DNA from: Paramecium octaurelia
Lineage: Eukaryota; Ciliophora; Oligohymenophorea; Peniculida; Parameciidae
DNA length: 64,000 nt
Direction: 5' to 3'
Assembly: GCA_905182995.1 (NCBI GenBank)
Contig: CAJJDP010000093.1
Span: 289,096 to 353,095 of the forward strand
In this document: piece by piece, positions 13,438-25,157 of the stretch
Numbering within the stretch: position 1 is the first letter of the stretch
How the letters are laid out: every line of letters begins with the position of its first letter
Made by a program: the position numbers and the translations under genes
The notes under the pieces: model-generated
What the model saw: only the letters and a program-made list of their open reading frames with translations
Told to the model about the DNA's origin: nothing
Databases searched by the model: none

Positions 13438-13735
13438 GAATTATTATTTATATGTGATAATGTCATTAAGTTTATTTCAATTAATTATAAAAAATTTATC
13501 AATTATTATTTATTCCATAATCCTATTTTTGCATATTTATGAAATCACTTAATTCTAATTAAGAATTTTATACTCATTGTTACATAATTAAATCTATTTA
13601 AAATTTTCTGGATTTTTTCAGTCTAACAGGGGATTATTTCGAGTTATTAATTTACTTAAAATACGTGCTTATTGATATAGACCTAGTTAAGAATTATATT
13701 TACATAAATATTTATAAATTTATTAAATATCAATT

Positions 13736-15206
13736 ATGTCTAGTTTGTTTGATGAAAAAGAATGCGAAAATTGTAAGAAGGTATTGAATTAATATTAAAA
13801 ATCAGATTGAATCTGATTATAACATTGTAAGGATAGATCATATAAAACTCTAAGCTGAATATGAGAAATTATAAAAGGATATAGAAATTATGAAAAGGGA
13901 CACCTCATAAGTAATATACTTTATTATTCACTTAGAATGATGGAGAATTAAGAAAAAATAGGTAGAAATTTGATTAATTGTAAAATGAATTAAATAAGAT
14001 AAATGAAAAATACTAGAAATTATATGGAGAAAAAGAAAGAAGTGATGCAATGATAAAGCAATTACAAGCTATAAATTAGAAAATTTAATAAGAAAAAGAG
14101 GAAATGTTATTTGCAAAGCCAGCAGAAAATCCGGAGTAAAATCAAGCTCTTCAATAAATAAGCCTATTGCACGAGTAATTAAGAAAAGCCTAAAATTAAA
14201 AAGAATAAGCCCTTTCTATTAACACTCAATTAACTTTAGAATTATAATAATTAAAAAGCTAATAAAAGCCACAATAAAATATTGTTTAAACTGTTCAATT
14301 TTAAAGAGATTCAACAACGAACGAAAAAGTGTTTTAAATGGAAATACAAAATCTTAGATAGAGAATTAATGAGATGAATATTGCCCTTCAGAAACAATAA
14401 CAAGAATACTAAAATTTACAATAGGAATCTAAATAATAGATCGAAAATTTATAATAATAATTGGAACAACAAGATAAAAATATTGACTAATAATAATCAT
14501 CAACTATATAATTGAAATAGTTGCAAGCACAATTAAAGAAAATGGAAGCCCAAAATAAAGTATTACAAAAATAATTGGATTATAAAACTTAGAGATATAA
14601 TGAATAAGTAATTTTACATAACTAATTAAGCTTGATGATATTAATAAATTGTAGGAAGAATTAAATGCTTGTAAAACAAACTAAATTGTCAAAGTTCTTG
14701 GAGATGAAGAAAAAGACTATAAGGAAAAATATAAATAGGTGTTACATTAAAAGTAAGAACTTGAGTAAAGTTTTAAGGAGAAGGAATCCATTTTGATGTA
14801 AAAAGTTTAACAGTATGAATCACACATCAAATAAAGTAAAGTTTATTAGTAATAATCTTAGAATAAGGAAATGCTGGCTTAGAAAATGTAAAATTAAAAG
14901 AAAAATTAGATGAATTAAAAGAACTTCAAGGAAAACTAAATTAAATTTAAGAAGAAGAACTTACTTAAAAAGTAAAAATTTTATGCATAACCTTAGATGA
15001 TTAATTCTAATTAAAAGAGATAATTGGATGACCTAATAAATAGTTAATATCAGTATAAATAAAAGGTCAAGTAATTAGAATCCCAATTATAACAATGTGA
15101 AGATAAACTGATTTAATCCAAGTACTAAATAGCTGATATGATGAATCTTGCAATGGAGCTTGGAATGACTTAATTACTTGATAAATTTGCTTCATTATAA
15201 TAATGA
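13736..15206 (+). CDS. Long coiled-coil protein
   Basis: 448 residues, almost entirely Lys/Gln/Glu/Leu-rich heptad sequence. It opens MSSLFDEKECENCKK, a CxxC pair split from the rest by the first intron, so a small zinc site is conceivable but unproven. Five introns are needed: 13781-13805 (25 nt), 13911-13935 (25), 14608-14630 (23), 14836-14861 (26) and 14972-14996 (25). With these removed the frame is continuous from ATG 13736 to TGA 15204-15206, exactly 449 codons. The end, ADMMNLAMELGMTQLLDKFA, is more hydrophobic and may be a small helix pair. About a quarter of residues are Gln encoded by TAA/TAG. Probably a structural (basal body or cortical) protein; the role is not recognisable from sequence. 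Confidence 0.8.
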
Positions 15207-15328
15207 GATGAATATATTAATTATTCTTATAATTTATTATAGATCCTAGCATTTTAATTATATAAACCTAAAGAATTTTATCTAAATATTATTTATGAAA
15301 TTAATATTTTAATTAATTAATAGAAAGC

Positions 15329-15786
15329 ATGGGTAAATAAAAATTGAATGAAAAATAAAGTTCAAGTTAGACTATATTATAAATAGAAAAAACCATAAGC
15401 AAAGAATAAGTTTAAGAGTAGGAAGGTGCTATTAATATATCTGAGGTTCCAGAAATAACCTGTAGTATTTGCTACTCCACTATAGCCGATCAAGTAATAT
15501 ATTCTTTACTTATGATAAGGGAATTATTTAAAATTGTAAACATACATATTGTTTCTAATGTATTTAAAAATGGTCAGAGTAGAATCTTACATGTCCCCAA
15601 TGCAGAGCTGACTTTACAAAAGTCATAAGAATTAGAAAAGAAGGTTAGAAAGCCAAAAAGAAAACTTATAAATTTAAATAACCAAAATAAAATAATGACA
15701 CATCGATCAACATCAATCTGGTATAATACTATACTTAACTACTCTTTTTAATGTTTGATATATATTAAGATAGTGAAAGAGAATGA
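15329..15786 (+). CDS. RING-finger protein
   Basis: 143 residues with one C3HC4-type RING. After splicing a 26-nt intron (GTAATA...GATAAG, about 15496-15521) the domain reads CSICYSTIADQGIIQNCKHT, YCFQCIQKWSEQN, CPQCRADF: the spacing of Cys and His ligands is complete. Such domains normally act as E3 ubiquitin ligases; partners are unknown. A Lys-rich stretch (KEGQKAKKKTYKFKQPKQ) follows. The last ~25 residues (after INLV) could instead be an intron plus a different end, because a GTATAATAC donor-like site lies there. It is followed after 170 bp by the start of the radial-spoke repeat block. Confidence 0.8.
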
Positions 15787-15956
15787 TTTTACTTATGTAT
15801 TAATGTATACGTATTTATGATTTGCATAAAATTTGGTCTAATCTATATGAACTATGCTTATTTAAAAGTAACATATTTTAAAAACTCTACTCAATTTTTA
15901 CTTGAATTAATTGAGTTAATCTGGAAAATTAATATTTGAAACAAAAGAAAAATAAG

Positions 15957-17331
15957 TGTATCCTCTTATTCCATAATTTAATAATAATAATGATCAATCT
16001 TATTGTTATTAAGGGACTTCAGCCGGGAAATTGGGTTCTGGCTATTCAGGAAGATCTGGTTATTCTGTTTACACTTATTAAGGTTATTTTGGATAGAAAT
16101 GATTGGTCGTTGCTTTGAATCCATAACCATAATATAATTGTGACAATACTTTGTTCTATTATATAGATTAAATAATAAATACAGAATAAACAGTTACTAA
16201 TCCTGGCCAAACCAATGATTTAATGATAATAACACCATTATTAACTTTATTATTAGTGTCTTTGGCTAAAGGATTATAATCAGTTGTATCTCCAACAATT
16301 CTAATTTTCCAAGCTGGCTTATTATTTGGTAATTTATCATTTGATATTTGTTTTAATCTATTTTCAAATGGATCAGCTGCTTCTATTTATTTTTAATATG
16401 CTTCTGGTTCTACACCTTCTGGTAATTCGGATGGTATTAAATGAACCAATCTACCACACTAATATATATAAAATAAATATCATTACACTTAATATATTCT
16501 AATTGAAATGCATCCAATCATTCAATGTTTTTAAATCATGAAATCCTGGTAATTTATATTCAGGTGCTGGATCTATTTCTCTAGGTTCACCATCTCTTAG
16601 AATATATTAACCTTTAGGAATAATAACAGTTGATTATGTAATTCTAACAATTTGAGCTTTTAATAAATGTTTTTCTTTTCCAAAGAAATATGGATTTGTT
16701 ATGACATCAGCTTCTAAATTACCTGTAAACATATATTTAATTTATCTAGACACATTAATTTATTAAGGTGTAATCAATGGTAATTCAACCCAATCCTTAT
16801 CATTTAGAATATCAGTGCATGCCCAATAAGATTTAGTATTAACTCCAGATCCTCTAGGTTCAACTTCAGGTGGTAATTCCCCATCTTCAACTTGACTAGT
16901 AGCTACTCCTTCAGCAATATAATAATCCTTCTATCTTCCCATGATTTTACCCCAAAATCTTAGTTTAGATGCTTATTTAGTAACAGATAATAACTAAAAT
17001 ATTGTATAAATAAAGTACTGTCAAGGCTTTGAATATTTTATAATTTTCATCAATTCCAATACCAGCCCATTCATATAAATAAGCTTCTTCTGATAAATTA
17101 GGTAAATATCCAGTTTAAGTTGCCTCTTAAGGTTCTTCATCAGTTCCAAGATTAATTTTATTGACTAGCTTCAATGTCTTTTATTAAACAGCTGAATCCA
17201 TTGTAATCTTTGTTCTTTCTGCATTATCAAATTCATTATATTTATCAAATGAGAATCCACTTGATTTTACTTAAAATGAATAATCTTCAAATAATTCAAA
17301 AGCATTCTACAATTATAGTTTAACATATATT
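15957..17331. repeat. Repeat block, copy 1 (truncated)
   Basis: 1375 bp identical, as far as I can read, to 17334-18708 and to 33090-34464. It begins abruptly at TGTATCCTC, which at the 33-kb locus is the 5' end of the sorting-nexin coding sequence, and stops at the single N at 17332. So only the 3' part of the RSP4/6 gene is present. The left junction with unique DNA (after AAAAATAAG) has no N. A perfect truncated copy next to a one-base gap is typical of an unmerged contig end. Confidence 0.85.
15994..17331 (-). pseudogene. Radial-spoke head RSP4/6-like, 5'-truncated copy
   Basis: Partial copy of the RSP4/6 gene described at 33127-34568. It carries the stop codon (15994-15996) and all exons up to the first intron, and is cut at the N at 17332, so the first exon (about 50 codons) is missing. 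Sequence is otherwise identical to the full copies, with no stops or frameshifts. Because it ends at an assembly gap it is better seen as an assembly duplicate than a biological pseudogene. Confidence 0.75.
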
Positions 17332-17332
17332 N
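17332..17332. other. Single-base assembly gap (N)
   Basis: One N inside TATATT-N-TTGTATCC. Left of it is the truncated repeat copy 1, right of it the start of copy 2. Similar single Ns are at 20183, 53196 and 55943, and those at 53196 and 55943 also separate perfect duplicates. Confidence 0.95.
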
Positions 17333-17370
17333 TTGTATCCTCTTATTCCATAATTTAATAATAATAATGA

Positions 17371-18812
17371 TCAATCTTATTGTTATTAAGGGACTTCAGC
17401 CGGGAAATTGGGTTCTGGCTATTCAGGAAGATCTGGTTATTCTGTTTACACTTATTAAGGTTATTTTGGATAGAAATGATTGGTCGTTGCTTTGAATCCA
17501 TAACCATAATATAATTGTGACAATACTTTGTTCTATTATATAGATTAAATAATAAATACAGAATAAACAGTTACTAATCCTGGCCAAACCAATGATTTAA
17601 TGATAATAACACCATTATTAACTTTATTATTAGTGTCTTTGGCTAAAGGATTATAATCAGTTGTATCTCCAACAATTCTAATTTTCCAAGCTGGCTTATT
17701 ATTTGGTAATTTATCATTTGATATTTGTTTTAATCTATTTTCAAATGGATCAGCTGCTTCTATTTATTTTTAATATGCTTCTGGTTCTACACCTTCTGGT
17801 AATTCGGATGGTATTAAATGAACCAATCTACCACACTAATATATATAAAATAAATATCATTACACTTAATATATTCTAATTGAAATGCATCCAATCATTC
17901 AATGTTTTTAAATCATGAAATCCTGGTAATTTATATTCAGGTGCTGGATCTATTTCTCTAGGTTCACCATCTCTTAGAATATATTAACCTTTAGGAATAA
18001 TAACAGTTGATTATGTAATTCTAACAATTTGAGCTTTTAATAAATGTTTTTCTTTTCCAAAGAAATATGGATTTGTTATGACATCAGCTTCTAAATTACC
18101 TGTAAACATATATTTAATTTATCTAGACACATTAATTTATTAAGGTGTAATCAATGGTAATTCAACCCAATCCTTATCATTTAGAATATCAGTGCATGCC
18201 CAATAAGATTTAGTATTAACTCCAGATCCTCTAGGTTCAACTTCAGGTGGTAATTCCCCATCTTCAACTTGACTAGTAGCTACTCCTTCAGCAATATAAT
18301 AATCCTTCTATCTTCCCATGATTTTACCCCAAAATCTTAGTTTAGATGCTTATTTAGTAACAGATAATAACTAAAATATTGTATAAATAAAGTACTGTCA
18401 AGGCTTTGAATATTTTATAATTTTCATCAATTCCAATACCAGCCCATTCATATAAATAAGCTTCTTCTGATAAATTAGGTAAATATCCAGTTTAAGTTGC
18501 CTCTTAAGGTTCTTCATCAGTTCCAAGATTAATTTTATTGACTAGCTTCAATGTCTTTTATTAAACAGCTGAATCCATTGTAATCTTTGTTCTTTCTGCA
18601 TTATCAAATTCATTATATTTATCAAATGAGAATCCACTTGATTTTACTTAAAATGAATAATCTTCAAATAATTCAAAAGCATTCTACAATTATAGTTTAA
18701 CATATATTCATACTTTTGGATTATCCAATAATATCTTAGTCAATACATTATTCAAGTGTTAATATAAATTTGTATTTGAATCCTTTATTTCTTGCAGTTT
18801 CTCTTTTAGCAT
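17371..18812 (-). CDS. Radial-spoke head protein RSP4/6-like (copy 2)
   Basis: Complete second copy, identical to the gene at 33127-34568; see that entry for domains and introns. Start codon 18810-18812, stop 17371-17373, four introns, 443 residues. Its start codon lies 48 bp from the start of the divergent gene at 18861. If the block is an assembly duplicate this is not a separate locus. Confidence 0.85.
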
Positions 18813-18860
18813 TAATCTAAATTTTTAATAAATAAAAATGATTATTTCAATTATACTAAA

Positions 18861-19925
18861 ATGAGAAAATAAATATTCAATTCAGAGGCATTTAAAGTTC
18901 TATAATTAGATTACTTTATTGATAAATTAGTCATAACAGAACACATTATAGATGTAAATTAAGATGATAAGTGTTTGATTATTTAAGGTGCTCTAAATTC
19001 TGCTAAAACATAATTCTCCCTAGATAAAGACAATTTTCTATCGTTTTAGATCATTATTAAATTTTCGATATTAAATAATATTTTCTAATGCATAAAAGGC
19101 AAATCAAATTAATTAATTGAGACATCAAGCTCTAAGGTATATGGATAACATATGAAATTCGATTTTTCAACTGTATTTAATAAATTAATTCAATTCATAC
19201 TTATTAATATTTACTAAAACAAAATTTATAAGTCAATATTAATAATAATTTTATTTTACTCTCCTTATTACTTAGATATGAGATTCCATCAAAGTCCAAA
19301 TTTAGATGAGTAATAAAAATGGAAAATAAAAACTAAAAAATCACAGAATAAACCAAATATTAAATATATCTTTCATATAAATAACTTTTAAATTTTTTAA
19401 GCTTCTGTTTATTAACGAATAAAAAATATATTAATAAGTAATTTATTTATTTGTGATCTAGGATTTCTTCATGCTTTTTCTAAAAATTTAGAAAAAAGCC
19501 AAAATCTAATAATCTAATTAAACTGATATTAAATTAATTAGAAAAAATTAATGGAATCAAATAATTATTGTTATGATTGTCTATTGATGGGAACATTTCT
19601 TTCCAAAACATAATGTAATTTCTGACTAATCTCGAATAACAGATATTTATTATAAAAATTATCCCTCACTTTGAGATATTTAAAAAATTTCTCAATGATT
19701 ATATAAATGGAACTATCAAGAATGAATTTTCCAAAGTTTTTTGTGTATTTATGAAATTTATCATTATTCTGTGTTTGGAAGCTAAAAATATGAATTTATT
19801 GTATTTTTTTAAGTGAATTTACATTAATCCTGTAGAGGAAATTGAAAATATTGAATGGCAATAAAAACATTTAGAAAGTTCGAAACAATTCTAATTATGT
19901 TTTAATTGGCAGGTAATAAACATTT
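18861..19925 (+). CDS. Unrecognised multi-exon gene (copy 2)
   Basis: Copy of the gene at 34617-35681. The first exon from ATG 18861 reads MRKQIFNSEAFKVLQLDYFI and is open for over 200 codons to a TGA near 19530; further coding-like exons follow (for example HFEIFKKFLNDYINGTIKNE and NPVEEIENIEWQQKHLESSK) but in a different frame, so introns are missing from my model. No family recognised. See the copy at 34617. Confidence 0.4.
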
Positions 19926-19938
19926 ACACAATTAATAT

Positions 19939-20182
19939 ATGAATTATTACAATATTCTTGGTGTTTCAAATAACTCGACACATGAACAAATAAAAAAAGC
20001 ATATCGCGTTCTTGCTAAGCAACATCATCCAGTAAATTATCAAAATATGACCAGGATAAGAATGCAGAATCAGCATAATTTAGAGTAATTTCTGAGGCTT
20101 ATCGAATACTTTCTAATTCTGAACTCCGTGTTCGATATGACATTTTCTAAGCCTAATTGGATAGACAAATCAGCCTATATAA
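19939..20182 (+). pseudogene. DnaJ/HSP40-like gene, 3'-truncated copy
   Basis: Starts with the same J domain as the intact gene at 35695-36089 (MNYYNILGVSNNSTHEQIKK) with the same 23-nt intron inside the HPD motif. It is cut at the N at 20183, just after QISLY, losing the last ~45 codons. The sequence right of the N (AAATAAAATAC...) does not match the intact gene. Assembly duplicate rather than a true pseudogene is likely. Confidence 0.75.
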
Positions 20183-20235
20183 NAAATAAAATACTTTAAT
20201 ATTAAAAATTAAACTTTTTATATACAGATTTATTA

Positions 20236-21049
20236 ATGGCAGAAATAAAGACGCTGAATATTGATGAAAAATTCGATAACTACTAATTCTATTTTAATGT
20301 AATAATTTGTACCAGAAGCAAATTTAGAATTGGAGTTAGTAACTAGGAATTGTGCTATTATAAAGCTACTTAAAAGAAATATAAACTTTAAGAAAAGTTG
20401 ATGAATGGATTTTCAATTCTGAGAACCTGTAGATCCCTTAGAGTTTAAATTGATAATAAATGAAGAATAGGGGAGCATCTTGCAAAAATAGAGAAAGTAT
20501 CAACTATTATAAGATACAGTGAATACCAATATATTCCTAAAAGGGCTAACAGGCAAATTGTAAATAAATTTCTTGTTCTTTTGTTTTACTATTCAATGTA
20601 ACAATTGATGAAATCATTACTTTTCAAGTTGCTCTTTGATTAAATTCATTGCTAAATTGAAGTATTTGTGTTTATCTAATATAGGGGTTTCCAAATAAAC
20701 AAAAATTAATGAAAGATTAAATTGTTAATTGAATATAATAGTAAGTTTGGGAAATTAAATGATATAGTCAGCTCTGCTTAATAAAATCTTAGCGACTTAT
20801 TATATACTAGAGGTTTTCACCTAAGATGTAGAATTGGGAAACATAAGTTAACAACTATCTACTGATATTGAAGTCTTCACTAGTTATGATTCATTAATTT
20901 ATCTTGATTATGTTTACTAACTTAGCAAACAACTAATTTAATCAAACCTTAATTCTATTACTTATTCTAATGATTGTAATATATCACAGTTGATTAGCCA
21001 ATTATTTCTTCTAACAATAGTAAGTGGCTTGAGTTTCGGATTTTAGTGA
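20236..21049 (+). CDS. Unrecognised multi-exon gene
   Basis: Starts MAEIKTLNIDEKFDNYQFYF at ATG 20236. Removing a 29-nt intron (GTAATAATTTG...AATTTAG) gives NWSQQLGIVLLQSYLKEIQT and DEWIFNSENLQIPQ; a second, 28-nt intron leads to REHLAKIEKVSTIIRYSEYQ. The middle (20560-20760) is unclear, and the last exon is open in one frame as SALLNKILATYYILEVFTQD... to TGA 21047-21049. A 27-nt intron (GTAAGTTTGGG...GATATAG) fits just before it. Helical and Leu/Gln-rich; no domain recognised. Exon joins in the middle are guesses, and the gene begins only 53 bp from the N gap, so its 5' flank may be missing. Confidence 0.45.
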
Positions 21050-21176
21050 TTTATGCAAAATATATGAACTTGGTTTTGTTTCTTAAAGTTGTTGATTTTA
21101 TGGATAAAATATTCAATAAATTTATTTCTATGATTTAATGTCTGTTCGAATAGATGTTCTCTTTACTCAAATTTAT

Positions 21177-21725
21177 TATTGTTTGAATTGATTTATTGAC
21201 AATATCAGGTCATCTTCTAGCGTGGATGAAGTTTGTAAATTTTTTTCTTTCATATCAAATCTACATTCATTCATTTTATCATAATTAACACTATCAATTC
21301 TGTAATTAAACTCTTATTCTAGTCTTACTTCCAATTATTATCTAAAATCGTATTTTTAAATTGTATCTAATTAATTATTCTTTTTATTTACTCCTTAATA
21401 TTTAATTTTTAACTATGTATAATATGAATATTGCTTGACAGATTATCATTCAAATTATTCAAAAGAGGATTTCTCATTAGTGTCTAACTCTATATAATTT
21501 ATTATTTTAGATTTCTTATTGTTTGATTTTACAGGATTTAAATATTTTCTTTCATTAATGATAAGATGATTTGAATATTAGTAATTTAAGACACTTTAGT
21601 ATTTGATTTCTAAGCTTATTTATTCTATAGAAAAACATGTAAAGATCCATGAGGTTTCTAGTGTCAGATGCAATAACTTATTTCCTCTCCTGTTTTTCGT
21701 TCCATATAGGGCTTATTGCAAAGTG
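21177..21725 (-). pseudogene. Coding-like frame with one internal TGA
   Basis: On the minus strand one frame is open for about 180 codons except for a single TGA near 21455. It reads for example NRRGNKLLHLTLETSWIFTC, then NERKYLNPVKSNNKKSKIIN, then after the TGA QLEVRLEQEFNYRIDSVNYD and a final INQFKQQQI. Charged composition and even codon use suggest real coding sequence. No start codon in frame and no recognised domain. It could be a decayed gene, or part of one whose introns I missed. Confidence 0.3.
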
Positions 21726-21799
21726 CGAATTCAAAATAAAAATAATATTTAATCTGTCAAAATTCTTTTTTCATCCTATAAAATACGAATAGAATCAAA

Positions 21800-22394
21800 A
21801 TGAGAGCTACTAATTTATCTTGTCTGCTGTCTTTGTCTTATATTCTTTAGTTTCGCATGTAGATAAATTATCCGAAATTCATTAGATGTTGAAAAAGAAT
21901 CCAAGCTATCATTATTTCACATGAATTGTTTATTTAACTTTATAAAGGAATGGTAAAATGGCCCTATGTAGGTAAACATTTGGATTTAATATGGGATTAT
22001 TCAGTAAAAAAAATATAAAAAAGTCAAATAAGAATAATATTATAGCAGTTAAATCCTATTAAAAAACAAAAAGGGTCTTCTCTTTATTCTATAATTAAAA
22101 ACGTGCCAATAAATCAATTAATTGAAACTTTTAGGGTTTTATTCAATTTTTTCTAAAATTCAATTCAAAAAATTTATCTCAAATCTACTATAAATCAAAT
22201 TTGCTGAATTCTAATAAATTAAAACATAAGAAATCTAAAAATAAACCTTTTTTTCTCAAATTTATCTAAAAAAACACATCTAGTTGAATATAGATCCTCT
22301 ACTAGGCGTCTTTTACAATCCAATTAAGATAACTTTTTCTACAAATAAGAATTGCTAGATTATATCATCAAAAGTATAACCTACTAATTTCTGA
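21800..22394 (+). CDS. Unrecognised Lys/Gln-rich coding-like region
   Basis: ATG 21800 opens MRATNLSCLLSLSYILQF, like a signal peptide, but that frame stops at a TGA near 21890. The frame one base over is open for about 170 codons to TGA 22392-22394 (samples: NCLFNFIKEWQNGPMQ, LGVFYNPIKITFSTNKN). No intron joins the two cleanly, so this may be a frameshifted copy. The opposite strand is full of stops here, which favours the plus strand. No domain recognised. Confidence 0.35.
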
Positions 22395-23301
22395 AGCTAC
22401 TGACAAATGAAATAAATATTCAATAAATGTTTATATTTTTTGATCCCTTAGTGTAAAGAGAATTCTGTTAAACCCTTCTCTTTATTTTTGAGGAGATTGA
22501 GCTTCTGATTTTTGCTTCCATTAATCAAATTACTTTAGACAAAAACAAGACTTTAATTAAGCAAGTATAACCCCATTTTTTTCGTGTCTTATAATACAAA
22601 AATTCAGATTTCATTGTGAAATGGCAATTAGATATTTCAAATATATTGTTAGAAGAGTTCATTACTTCTAAACAGCCATATCTAGGTTTTTTTTTTTACA
22701 ATAATAAATTATGATGTAAAATTCAATCTTACTCTATATCATTATTTATTCGTCTCCTATTATTTTTAATTTTTAAAAGATAGTTATATTCTTTAGAAAT
22801 TTTATATTAATATAAAAAATAACCAAATAAATTAAATGAACTATGATTTGCATGAGATAGAATGATTGTTTATGTGACTTGTCAAATTTTTGCATTTTCT
22901 TGATTGTTTACTTATCTTTTCAATTGTTACTGATAAATTTGATACTCAATAGGATAAATTTAAATTTATATCTGTAATTTAATTCCATTTTTTCTGAATT
23001 TATGGGAAAACAATAAAAAATTAATTAAATATATTTCTGATGTTCGGCTTTAAGGATTCTAATACCCTTTTCTATAAAATCATCATTTTTACTTAAATAA
23101 GTTTAACTTAATTTTAATATGTCATCAAAATTAATTTGACTCATCTGTTCCAAGATGATTTAAATCTTTGTCCAGAGATTTTATGGTAATAATTTCAAAA
23201 TATTTCGAAATTTGATGTATGGATGAGACCCAGAGTAAAATTTGAAAATAGATTTTGAAACATTCATACAAATTATTAATTTAATTATTTTAGTCATTAA
23301 T
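22395..23301. other. AT-rich region with a decayed-looking frame
   Basis: From about 22500 to TGA 22837-22839 one plus frame is open for ~110 codons (it includes MAIRYFKYIVRRVHYFQTA) directly after a TGA, without a family match. It may be a continuation of the broken region upstream. 22840-23301 is AT-rich, and nothing was recognised in it. Confidence 0.3.
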
Positions 23302-25157
23302 TCATAATTGCTCAAGATTTTTCAAATTGTTCTTTATTTTGCTGGCTATCTTTGGCTAGGTTTATTATTCATATATTTTTTCTTTGATTGTCATTACTCT
23401 AGGATTGATATCCTTTGAAAGATTCTCTGGAGTTCTCTTGTAAATTAGTTACATATATATATTACTTTAATGATAGGAGATGCATAATAAGAAGAATTAT
23501 TTGAATCAACAGCTTATTTAAGCTTACCTACCAATTGATATTAAGGTAATCTATGAGATTGTGGCGATTCATCATCGAATATCATATCCGTAAAATCATC
23601 ATCCAAATTTTTAAGAGACATTTGTTCTTCACTATCGTTAAATTATTCTTAGATTTATTGCATAACAGAAATTTGGGGAGTAAAAAGAAGATTTTCTTTT
23701 TTTTTATTTCCAATACAATTTTATTATGGAGTCATAAATTCAGGTTTATCGAAATTGGAAGGACCAATAAAGTTTTTCATAAATCCACAACTACCTGCAT
23801 CAGTATTACTTGATTTAATAGTATCTTTAGTATCTTAAATGTATTCTTCTGATGATTTGTTTAACTCTGAATATCTTGTTTTATCTAGGTTGATCATAAA
23901 CCACTCATGTCTTAAGGCATCTCTAGGTTAGGGTCTTTATGAGGGTCGAGGATGTAACAATAATTTCAAAAGTGATAAGCCTAAGAATATTTATGATTGT
24001 GTACCTGCACTACTGATAATAGTTTCAATGGAAGGATAATCAATCTTGCAATGATAATTTCTCATAACAACTTCATCATAAGTGGAACCCTTAAAAGGGG
24101 ATTTACCAGCAATCAAAAGAAACATCAGACATCCAACACTAAAAATATCAACTTTCGAATCATAGATCTTATCTTAAAGTACTTCTGGAGCCACAAACCC
24201 AGGAGTTCCACATCTCTAAAACATATAATTACCTAATGGATCATAAAAGTCGGCCAATCCAAAATCTGCTATTACAACATCTTGCAAGACTCCTTTTTTA
24301 CGCAATATCATATTTTCTGGTTTGAGATCTCTATGAAGTATGTTCTTTTTGTGTAAATAATCTAAAGAATCCAATAAAGTAGCCAGAATAGTAGCAACTG
24401 TTGGCTCAGATTATTTTTAATTCTTCTTTATCTATTAATACAATTCACCTCCTTATAAATAGTCTTGAACTAGAAAGATATGGGTATCATCTTCAAAGAC
24501 TTCATGCATTTTTATTAAGCCTTTGTAATTCAACTTCCTCATGATTGACATTTCTTTAATTAAAGCTTATTTATCAGTTTCTGAGTTTATCATCTTACAT
24601 TTTTCAAAAGCCTTAACTGCATATTACAATTTATCAGATTTTTTAGTACAAAGATACACCTGTCATAGTAAATTGAATTACTTTTGCAAAATTTCCTTTA
24701 CCTATCATCCTCTCAATAACATACTCTTCTTTGAAGGTAAGTTGGAGACATTGCTTTTTGAGAAAATCCCAAATTTATTAATTTAGTTCTTTAGATCTTG
24801 AATATAGTTCTTTGAATTTCTAATTACGAATTATTCGAAAACCATACCTCTTCTAAATTTATATATATTATTGAATACTTTATTACAAGCATCGGACTCC
24901 TATTCATTTTTATATTTGATCCTCTCTATTCTTGATACACCCAGATCAACATGGTGAATATTTTTCTTATTTGGCTTTGTTTTGTTATTAATTAAATACC
25001 CTCAACTTTACTAATTTGCCTTCTTAAATGATATAGTTTTTGCTTGTCCAAAAACCAGTTTTATTACTTTTTTCGAACAGGACAGATTGAAAGTCAATTT
25101 TTTATTCCTCTATCTAAATGTTTGTTTTCTCCCAAAAAGAATTTGAGAATTTGGCAT
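23302..25157 (-). CDS. Ser/Thr kinase, CaMK-like, with PH-like N-terminus
   Basis: The catalytic domain is complete: [11 protein letters not shown] glycine loop, [10 protein letters not shown] lysine, [73 protein letters not shown]. The region before it resembles the PH-like domains found in front of many ciliate kinases, and the tail contains Ser-Pro/Thr-Pro sites ([27 protein letters not shown]). Clear introns: 22 nt inside KV|YL, 24 nt before the [13 protein letters not shown] stretch, 29 nt near the 3' end, 23 nt (GTTTTCGAA...AATTAG) before the kinase domain. The N-terminal 60 codons are uncertain: reading straight meets a TGA before GYLINNK, which a ~25-nt plus ~32-nt intron pair could remove. 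Start ATG 25155-25157, stop TGA 23302-23304. Confidence 0.85.

Larger units (their letters stand above)
17333..20182. repeat. Repeat block, copy 2 (2850 bp)
   Basis: Identical by eye to 33089-35938 over its whole length. It contains a complete RSP4/6 gene, an unrecognised gene and the first two-thirds of a DnaJ gene, and is bounded by N on both sides (17332 and 20183). At the 33-kb locus all three genes and the flanking sorting nexin are intact and continuous, so that locus is the natural context and this copy is probably a contig placed twice. Confidence 0.85.
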
